A DNA stretch of 5,110 nt from Chitinophagaceae bacterium (GTDB lineage: Bacteria > Bacteroidota > Bacteroidia > Chitinophagales > Chitinophagaceae): the NCBI GenBank assembly GCA_019747455.1, contig JAIEQT010000542.1, positions 1 to 5,110 on the forward strand, given 5' to 3'. Below the pieces are notes generated by a model that saw only the letters and a program-made list of their open reading frames with translations, did not search any database and was not told where the DNA came from. Each line of letters begins with the position of its first letter. Position 1 is the stretch's first letter. The position numbers and the translations under genes are program-made. Positions 1 to 5,110 of the stretch are shown here, piece after piece.

Positions 1-764
1 TCTACTAAACTGATTTCCGGAGCTGGTTTGTTTAATAATGCATAAGTATTTTGCGCGGCTTGCGGTGAAGCTTTAGGTGTTGCATTAACTAGTTCTTGAA
101 TCTTTTTAAGTCCACTATGCTCTTTAAACTTATTGGCAGATTCATTGGCAATTACTTTTAATTCCTCTGCTGTTAAAGTTCGTGAAGCCATACCCAGGGC
201 ATAATATCGTGCAGCAGCACTTTCACTTGATTTGATGAAAGTGGTTACAGTATTATTCATAGCCTTGATCTGCTCATCTCTCTTATTGCGATAAATACTC
301 AATACGCTATCTGTTGCCTTTTGTTTTTGTAAAGTATCTATCTCAACAAAAACAGCATACAACACCGAATCCTGCTTACGATACGTTTCAAATAAGGTAT
401 GTAATGAGGCAGATGCTGCAGAACCTTTAACAGCATAATTTCGATATTGATTTACATCCATATTCACTTCAATAGCATCATTATCGTTTACTAATAACAT
501 ATCAGGTCCATTGGCAACTACTAAGCGATATAAACCTTCTTCTTTACCAATGCCTTTAAGGGTGAACTTACCATCTTTGCCAATAACAGTAGAATCAATA
601 ACAAGTGGTTGTGCTCCACCAAAAGGTAATTCTTGTAAGTAAAGTTTTGGCTCTGGCGCGTTTTTTACAATACCTGATACGGTGAATGCTCCGTATTTTT
701 TTTGTTGACACGCAGTGGCTAATAAGCCTACAACCACTAGTATGGCTGCTGATTGTTTTATCAT
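1..764 (-). CDS. DUF4369-type lipoprotein, probable thioredoxin-like (TlpA/AhpC-TSA) protein; 3' part missing
   Basis: The frame is open from an ATG at 764-762 to the window edge (254 full codons, no stop), so the C-terminus is outside. Residues 1-19 form a lipoprotein signal: K3, a hydrophobic stretch at 6-15, then LATAC with Cys19 as the predicted lipidated residue. The -3 position is Ala rather than the usual Leu, so the lipobox is slightly weak. Residues ~27-115 resemble the beta-rich DUF4369 domain of Bacteroidota (FTVSGIVKN, LYLQELP, a DSTVIGKDGKF turn, GLYRLVV, then a VKGS end). Residues ~120-225 look helical and charged. The last visible residues, NKPAPEISLV, match the usual entry into a TlpA/AhpC-TSA thioredoxin fold, so a redox or thioredoxin-like domain should follow, but its CxxC cannot be seen. 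No acidic residues follow Cys19, so a surface-export signal is not evident and a periplasmic location is likelier. The start lies 1 nt after the gatB stop, implying co-transcription and probable translational coupling. The substrate is unknown. Confidence 0.8.
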   Translation of the reverse strand, partial: MIKQSAAILVVVGLLATACQQKKYGAFTVSGIVKNAPEPKLYLQELPFGGAQPLVIDSTVIGKDGKFTLKGIGKEEGLYRLVVANGPDMLLVNDNDAIEVNMDVNQYRNYAVKGSAASASLHTLFETYRKQDSVLYAVFVEIDTLQKQKATDSVLSIYRNKRDEQIKAMNNTVTTFIKSSESAAARYYALGMASRTLTAEELKVIANESANKFKEHSGLKKIQELVNATPKASPQAAQNTYALLNKPAPEISLV

Positions 765-765
765 T

Positions 766-2214
766 TTATTTTAATTTATCTTCTAATAATTGAGTCACCA
801 ATTTTGGATCTGCTTTTCCTTTACTTCTTTTCTTAACATCTCCTACAAATAAACCTATTAATCCTTTCTTCCCTTTTTTATACTCGGCAACTTTTTCAGG
901 CATTGAAGCTATCGTTTCATCTACCCAATTGCTTAATTCATCAGTATTGCTTACCTGTAAAAGTTCCAATCGCTCTGCTATACGTAATGCATCTTCTTTT
1001 CCTTTCACCAACTCAGGAAAAACTTTAGAAGCAGCTATTGAAAAATTAAGTTTACCTGCCTCAACAAGTTCAATCAATGCTGCTAAAGCAGTAATTGATA
1101 TCTTAGCTTCATTAATGGTAGCATTTATTTCATTCAGATATTGCTTAACAGGTCCTAATAACCAATTAGCCGCACTCTTATAATTACTTACATGTGTTGA
1201 AATAGCTAAATAATAATCTGCTAAGTGTTTATCATCTGTTAGTAATGAAGCATCATAATCGCTTAGGCCATATTTTGTTTGAAAAACTTCATGTAGTGTT
1301 TGTGGCAACTCTGGGAGTGATTTACGCAGAGCGTTTATGTGCGACTCAGTGATTAGTATGACTGGCAAATCCGGATCTGGAAAGTATCTATAATCATTTG
1401 CTTCCTCTTTATCACGTATGGCAAAAGTGGTGTCATTGCTGGCATCAAAACTTCGCGTTTGTTGTATAATGCTACCGCCTGCATCTAATACCGCTGCCAT
1501 TCTTTCTACTTCAAACTCAATAGCTTTTTTTACATTCCGGATAGAGTTTAAATTTTTTACCTCAACTTTGGTTCCTAATTTTTTTTCTCCCATCGGCCGT
1601 AAAGAAATATTGGCATCGCATCTCAAACTACCTTCTTCCATATTACCGTCGCAAATACCTAACCATCGTACCAGCTTACGGATTTCAGTTACATATTGGT
1701 ATGCCTCTTCGGCAGAAAAAAGATCAGGTTCAGTAACGATTTCGATAAGTGGTGTACCGGCTCTGTTTAAGTCTATGCAACTCCATCCTTCTTCCAAATC
1801 ATGTATACTCTTGCCAGCATCTTCTTCTAAGTGAATTCTATTGAGTTGAATGCTTCGTTTATTACCATTGTTTTTAATGGTAATAAAACCGCCTCTACAA
1901 ATAGGGGCTGTATGTTGAGATATCTGATAACCTTTTGGGAGATCGGCGTAGAAGTAATTTTTCCTGGCAAAAAAACTATGTTGATCAATATCCGAATTAC
2001 ATGCTAGCCCCATTTTTATAGCATAGTCTACCGCCGTTTTGTTGGTTCTTGGTAATGTGCCGGGATGTGCCAACGTGATGGCACTTACTTGTGTATTGGG
2101 TGCAGCGCCAAAACTAGTAGCATCGCTACAAAATAATTTACTTGCTGTTGCTAACTGCGCATGTACTTCTAAGCCAATGACTACTTCGTATTTTGATGCT
2201 ATTTCGGGGCGCAT
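766..2214 (-). CDS. gatB: Aspartyl/glutamyl-tRNA(Asn/Gln) amidotransferase subunit B
   Basis: This is the kinase/transamidase subunit of cytoplasmic GatCAB. It phosphorylates the side chain of Glu misacylated on tRNA-Gln (or Asp on tRNA-Asn) with ATP and amidates it with ammonia channelled from the GatA glutaminase. The 482 residues are full family length. Family motifs appear in order: GLEVHAQL (14-21), RKNYFYADLPKGYQISQ (84-100), HLEEDAGKSIHD (128-139), LNRAGTPLIEIVTEPD (149-164), MEEGSLRCDANISLRP (192-207), KVEVKNLNS (216-224) and DYRYFPDPDLP (274-284). A helical linker and a C-terminal YqeY-like tRNA-binding tail (from ~405, with GLIGLFVGDVKKRSKGKADP at 451-470) follow. The CxC...CxxC cysteines found near residues 29-46 in some GatB proteins are reduced to Cys29, as in other cysteine-poor GatB lineages. 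The first ATG is the only plausible start, since the next Met is residue 68. No Shine-Dalgarno is visible; the start is 3 nt past the alaS stop, so coupling is likely. gatA and gatC are not in the window. Whether Gln, Asn or both are made this way cannot be told from here. Confidence 0.98.
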   Translation of the reverse strand: MRPEIASKYEVVIGLEVHAQLATASKLFCSDATSFGAAPNTQVSAITLAHPGTLPRTNKTAVDYAIKMGLACNSDIDQHSFFARKNYFYADLPKGYQISQHTAPICRGGFITIKNNGNKRSIQLNRIHLEEDAGKSIHDLEEGWSCIDLNRAGTPLIEIVTEPDLFSAEEAYQYVTEIRKLVRWLGICDGNMEEGSLRCDANISLRPMGEKKLGTKVEVKNLNSIRNVKKAIEFEVERMAAVLDAGGSIIQQTRSFDASNDTTFAIRDKEEANDYRYFPDPDLPVILITESHINALRKSLPELPQTLHEVFQTKYGLSDYDASLLTDDKHLADYYLAISTHVSNYKSAANWLLGPVKQYLNEINATINEAKISITALAALIELVEAGKLNFSIAASKVFPELVKGKEDALRIAERLELLQVSNTDELSNWVDETIASMPEKVAEYKKGKKGLIGLFVGDVKKRSKGKADPKLVTQLLEDKLK

Positions 2215-2217
2215 AAC

Positions 2218-4851
2218 TTACGATATGAGAGCTTTTATTTTTTCAATCACAAGCGGTAAGTTGCTGGCATCTTGCCCCCCAGCAGTAGCTAAGGTTTTTT
2301 GTCCACCCCCACCGCCCTTTATTAAAGGAGCAACTTCTGATTTAATAATAGCGGGCGCTTCTAATCCTTTTTCACTAACGATACTATCACTAAGCATTAC
2401 ACAAATGCTTGCTTTGCCATCATTATTTGCTGCTAAGGCTACTATATAATTATCACCCAAATCTGCTTTTAGAGCAAAGCATAATTTTTTCACTAAATCG
2501 GCATTACTAAGTTCTACAACTGAACCGATAAAATATGCATACCGCCCATTGGGTAAATCAAAGGCTTCCTTATTAGCCAATAAGCTTTCTTTAATGCTAT
2601 TGAGTTGTTTGAATTCTAGCTGTTCAATCTTTTTCTCGAGCTGTTGTTTTTCTTCTATAATTTTTTCTACTGCCTTTACAGCATCTTGTGTTTTTAACAA
2701 CCCTGAAATTTCTTTCAGGCTGGCAAACTGATTATAGAGAAAGTTGTAAGCTTTACTTCCTGTTATAGCCTCAATTCTTCTTACGCCGGCTGCTACTGCC
2801 GATTCAGCGGTGATTTTCATCAAACCTATCATACCGGTATGCATCACGTGGGTACCGCCGCATAGCTCAATAGAATAATCAGGATCGATGATAACAACCC
2901 GAACAGTATTACCATATTTTTCTCCGAATAAAGCCATAGCGCCTAACTGTAGCGCTTCTTCTTTCGGCATCTCTTTTATAACTACTGGTATATTTTCCCG
3001 AATCTTATCATTTACTATTTTTTCTACCTGCTGTAATTCTTCATCTGTAACTTTTGCAAAATGGGAAAAATCGAAACGTAAATTTTCATCGGTAACCAAT
3101 GATCCTTTTTGCGCCACATGTATACCTAATACTTTACGTAAAGCTGCATGCAACAAATGGGTAGCCGTGTGATTATAGCTGATAAAAAGCCTTTTTTCTA
3201 CATGAATGCTAGCTATACAAGTGTTTTCAATAGCCGTGGGAAGAGTATCTACAAAATGTACAATCGTATCGTTTTCTTTTTTGGTATTGGTTACTTCAAT
3301 ATTTTCCTCGCCAAATTTCAGCCAACCGGTATCACCTGTTTGTCCGCCACTCTCGGCATAAAATGGAGTAGTGGCTAAAACTAGCTGGTACTGCGTTTTA
3401 CCTTTAGTGCTAATTTTTCTATATTTATTTACTTTGGTATTTACTAAAATATCGTGATAGCCTACAAAGCCTTCTCCTTTCTCATCGCTAACTGTAATCC
3501 AATCTTCTGTATCTAATGTAGAAGCAGCGCGACTTCTATTTTTTTGTTGCTGCATTTCTTGTTCAAATCCAGGTTCATCTATTTGTAAATTCTTTTCGGC
3601 AGCAATAAGTTTAGTGAGATCGAGTGGAAAGCCGAATGTATCAAAAAGTTCAAAAACTGATTTACCATTGATGATATTGTTTGTAGTTGCCTGTACGATA
3701 TCGTCAATTCTTTTCAATCCCTTTTCTAAGGTTCTTAAAAAGGCTTCTTCTTCTTCTCGTACTACTTTGCTTACAAAATCAATTTGTTGATGTAATTCAG
3801 GAAATACTTTTTCAAACTGATTAGCCAATACTGGCATTAGTTTATATAGTAATGGCTGCTTATAATCTAAGTATGAGTAATAATAACGAACAGCCCTTCT
3901 TAAAATTCTCCTAATTACATAACCCGCTCCGGTATTGGCGGGTAATTGTCCATCTGCAATGGTAAAACCGATAGCTCTAATATGATCAGCGATTACGCGG
4001 AAGGCAATAGCTTCTTTGGTATCTGTTCCGTCGTATTTTTTCTCGCTAATTTCTTCTATGGCTTTAAAAGTTCCGGTAAAAACATCTGTATCATAGTTGC
4101 TTTGCTTGCCTTGAATAACACGAACCAATCTTTCAAACCCCATGCCTGTATCTACATGTTGAGCAGGCAAGGGAACCAGGCTGCCATCTTTAGAGCGATT
4201 GAATTGCATGAAAACATTATTCCAGATTTCAATTACTTGCGGATGGTCGTTATTCACTAAATTTTTTCCAGGTGTATTGGTTCTCTCATCATCTGGCCTG
4301 CAATCTACATGTATTTCAGAGCAAGGGCCGCAAGGGCCTGTATCACCCATCTCCCAAAAATTATCTTTTTTGTTTCCAAATAGTATTCTGTTTTCAGGGA
4401 TCCACTTTTTCCATTCATGATATGCTTCCTCATCTCTAGGGATGCCTTCTTTTTCATCGCCTTCAAAAACAGTAACGTACAATCGATCTTTGTCTAGCTT
4501 GTACACTTCTGTTAACAGTTCCCAACTCCAGGCTATTGCTTCTGCTTTAAAATAATCGCCGAAGCTCCAGTTACCTAGCATTTCGAACATGGTATGATGA
4601 TAGGTATCAACACCTACTTCTTCTAAATCATTATGTTTACCACTAACGCGTAAACATTTTTGCGTATCCGCAACACGACTGAATTCTGGCTTTTTATTTC
4701 CCAGAAAATAGTCTTTAAACTGATTCATACCCGCATTGGTAAAGAGGAGGGTAGGATCATTTTTTACCACAATGGGTGCAGAAGGGACTATTTTATGCTG
4801 TTTTGTAGCAAAAAAATCTAAAAATTGTTGGCGAATTTCGGCACTCGTCAT
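2218..4851 (-). CDS. alaS: Alanyl-tRNA synthetase
   Basis: This cytoplasmic class II synthetase charges tRNA-Ala with alanine and hydrolyses mischarged Ser/Gly-tRNA-Ala. The 877 residues are full length (E. coli has 876). The catalytic domain occupies ~1-250: motif 1 around TNAGMNQFK (38-46), motif 2 with Arg69 and TMFEMLGNWSFGDYFK (87-102), WEMGDTGPCGPCSEI (166-180), and motif 3 DTGMGFERL (234-242). The tRNA-recognition domain follows, with Asn306 (LPANTGAGY) and Asp404 (LFDTFGFP) placed like the Asn/Asp pair that reads the G3:U70 identity base pair. The editing domain (~550-695) keeps all four zinc ligands, His561/His565 (HTATH) and Cys664/His668 (CGGTH), so proofreading should be intact. 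A charged coiled-coil-like helix (~722-750) leads to the C-Ala domain with its glycine-rich segment at 846-859 (GGGGGQKTLATAGG). The start MTSAEIRQQF is the standard family N-terminus; no Shine-Dalgarno is visible, as is common in Bacteroidota. It is the first gene of the apparent alaS-gatB-lipoprotein unit, with a candidate promoter ~67 bp upstream. Confidence 0.99.
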   Translation of the reverse strand: MTSAEIRQQFLDFFATKQHKIVPSAPIVVKNDPTLLFTNAGMNQFKDYFLGNKKPEFSRVADTQKCLRVSGKHNDLEEVGVDTYHHTMFEMLGNWSFGDYFKAEAIAWSWELLTEVYKLDKDRLYVTVFEGDEKEGIPRDEEAYHEWKKWIPENRILFGNKKDNFWEMGDTGPCGPCSEIHVDCRPDDERTNTPGKNLVNNDHPQVIEIWNNVFMQFNRSKDGSLVPLPAQHVDTGMGFERLVRVIQGKQSNYDTDVFTGTFKAIEEISEKKYDGTDTKEAIAFRVIADHIRAIGFTIADGQLPANTGAGYVIRRILRRAVRYYYSYLDYKQPLLYKLMPVLANQFEKVFPELHQQIDFVSKVVREEEEAFLRTLEKGLKRIDDIVQATTNNIINGKSVFELFDTFGFPLDLTKLIAAEKNLQIDEPGFEQEMQQQKNRSRAASTLDTEDWITVSDEKGEGFVGYHDILVNTKVNKYRKISTKGKTQYQLVLATTPFYAESGGQTGDTGWLKFGEENIEVTNTKKENDTIVHFVDTLPTAIENTCIASIHVEKRLFISYNHTATHLLHAALRKVLGIHVAQKGSLVTDENLRFDFSHFAKVTDEELQQVEKIVNDKIRENIPVVIKEMPKEEALQLGAMALFGEKYGNTVRVVIIDPDYSIELCGGTHVMHTGMIGLMKITAESAVAAGVRRIEAITGSKAYNFLYNQFASLKEISGLLKTQDAVKAVEKIIEEKQQLEKKIEQLEFKQLNSIKESLLANKEAFDLPNGRYAYFIGSVVELSNADLVKKLCFALKADLGDNYIVALAANNDGKASICVMLSDSIVSEKGLEAPAIIKSEVAPLIKGGGGGQKTLATAGGQDASNLPLVIEKIKALIS

Positions 4852-4869
4852 TATCTATCGGTTTTATAC

Positions 4870-4883
4870 GCCCATTTTAGGGC
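4870..4883. repeat. Short inverted repeat in the alaS leader
   Basis: GCCC-ATTTTA-GGGC is a perfect 4-bp inverted repeat around a 6-nt AT-rich centre. It lies 19-32 nt before the alaS start codon and just upstream of the plus-strand -7 box. It could be a small RNA hairpin in the alaS leader or an operator half-site pair, or it may be chance. There is no following T-run in the alaS direction, so it is not a terminator. Confidence 0.3.
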
Positions 4884-4891
4884 TTAGAAAC

Positions 4892-4899
4892 TATATTTG
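4892..4899 (+). promoter_or_regulatory. Candidate -7 box for the divergent M23-type gene
   Basis: TATATTTG on the plus strand matches TAnnTTTG exactly. It would start transcription near 4905-4907, about 55 nt before the ATG at 4961. The -33 region (around 4862-4868, GTTTTAT-like) is T-rich but lacks a clean TTG. The surrounding DNA is AT-rich, so a chance match is possible. Confidence 0.4.
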
Positions 4900-4917
4900 T
4901 TGTTTGTATAATGTTCG

Positions 4918-4925
4918 CAAAGGTA
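4918..4925 (-). promoter_or_regulatory. Candidate -7 box for the alaS-gatB-lipoprotein unit
   Basis: Read on the minus strand, this is TACCTTTG (followed by CG), an exact match to the Bacteroidota -7 consensus TAnnTTTG. It would place a transcription start near 4910-4912 and give alaS a leader of about 60 nt. No convincing TTG -33 element lies 19-21 nt upstream, so the call rests on the -7 box and its position alone. Confidence 0.5.
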
Positions 4926-4960
4926 ATGATTTAAGCGGCTTTAGGCTTCTTACCCCCGTC

Positions 4961-5093
4961 ATGAAAAAGGTAAAATACTACTATAATACGCATACGCTTC
5001 GCTACGAGAAGATCACCACTCCATTACGAGTAAGACTCTTGCAGGTAATAGGCTATATTGCTGCGTCTATAGTTACCGGCATACTCATTTTTG
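4961..5093 (+). CDS. N-terminal fragment of a probable M23-family membrane-anchored metallopeptidase
   Basis: ATG at 4961 opens a frame with no stop to the window end. Only bases to 5093 are genomic, because 5094-5110 are sequencing adapter; residues 1-44 are therefore reliable, and EIGRAH at 45-50 is almost wholly adapter-encoded. The visible part is a short basic, tyrosine-rich cytoplasmic head (KKVKYYYNTHTLRYEK), a TTPLRVRLLQ segment, and one hydrophobic helix (~27-44, VIGYIAASIVTGILIF). From memory of the family, this head and helix are characteristic of Bacteroidota M23 (LytM-like) peptidoglycan peptidases, which carry a periplasmic coiled region and a C-terminal HxxxD/HxH zinc domain; none of that is visible here. 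Position divergent to alaS agrees with an arrangement I recall from related genomes. No Shine-Dalgarno precedes the ATG. The only nearby upstream ATG in the gap (4926) stops after one more codon, so 4961 is the likely start. The family assignment is an inference from 44 residues. Confidence 0.65.
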
Positions 5094-5110
5094 AGATCGG
5101 AAGAGCACAC
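5094..5110 (+). other. Untrimmed Illumina TruSeq read-1 adapter (artefact)
   Basis: The last 17 bases, AGATCGGAAGAGCACAC, equal the first 17 bases of the TruSeq read-1 3' adapter (AGATCGGAAGAGC is the common core and ACAC begins the read-1-specific part). The match runs exactly to the end of the sequence, as expected when a short-insert read runs into adapter at a contig end. These bases should not be treated as genomic, and the reading frame through them is accidental. Confidence 0.95.

Noticed and set aside
1418..1834. Open plus-strand frame of 138 codons inside gatB (also 929-1183 and 2039-2449)
   Set aside because: These lie antisense to strongly conserved gatB/alaS coding sequence, have low-complexity Ser/Leu/Ile-rich translations with no recognisable domain, and are explained by the complementary codons of the real genes.
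2077..2130. Loss of the CxC...CxxC cysteines near the GatB N-terminus, as if a zinc site were broken
   Set aside because: GatB proteins without these cysteines are known (for example Staphylococcus aureus, recalled from memory), and all other catalytic motifs are intact, so this is a lineage difference and not damage.
2275..2310. Two C-runs on the plus strand (G6 and G5 in alaS sense), a possible slippage or phase-variation site
   Set aside because: They encode the conserved glycine-rich segment of the C-Ala domain and the frame is intact through them; the runs are too short to argue for phase variation.
2548..4420. Several plus-strand open frames within alaS (2549-2731, 2888-3172, 3148-3378, 3946-4260, 4199-4420)
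   Set aside because: All are antisense to intact alaS domains and overlap one another. They show no family motifs and no independent start signals.
4907..4912. TATAAT hexamer on the plus strand, resembling a sigma-70 -10 box
   Set aside because: There is no TTGACA-like element about 17 bp upstream, and the apparent Bacteroidota setting favours TAnnTTTG boxes; the AT-rich gap makes chance hexamers common.
4877..4950. Loosely similar TTTAGG(G)CTT segments at about 4877 and 4940 as a possible direct repeat
   Set aside because: The similarity covers only about 9-10 bases with an indel in AT-rich DNA, which is not distinguishable from chance.

Overview
The window is an ordinary housekeeping segment of an AT-rich Bacteroidota chromosome. 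The best guess is Chitinophagaceae or a near relative, judged from protein style only. The clues are a DUF4369-type lipoprotein preceding a thioredoxin fold, an M23-type membrane-anchored N-terminus of the Bacteroidota kind (MKKVKYYYNTHTLRYEK...), TAnnTTTG promoter boxes, and start codons without a Shine-Dalgarno sequence.

Layout, right to left on the minus strand: alaS (alanyl-tRNA synthetase, 4851-2218), gatB (amidotransferase subunit B, 2214-766), then a lipoprotein gene (764 to beyond base 1). The gaps are 3 nt and 1 nt, so the three are almost certainly one transcription unit, read from a promoter in the 109-bp gap 4852-4960. On the plus strand, the divergent gene at 4961 encodes the first ~44 residues of what looks like an M23-family cell-wall metallopeptidase, cut off by the end of the sequence.

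Functional theme: two translation-fidelity enzymes (alanine charging with editing, and tRNA-dependent amidation) are followed by an envelope lipoprotein with no obvious mechanistic link. The divergent partner is probably also an envelope protein.

The most solid unexpected observation is technical. Bases 5094-5110 are exactly the first 17 bases of the Illumina TruSeq read-1 adapter, so the right edge is a contig end with untrimmed adapter, and the last residues of the M23 reading frame are artefactual. I found no evidence of a novel system, mobile element, CRISPR array or RNA gene. The only remaining points of interest are the back-to-back promoter arrangement in the alaS/M23 gap and the tight, partly in-frame gene junctions.
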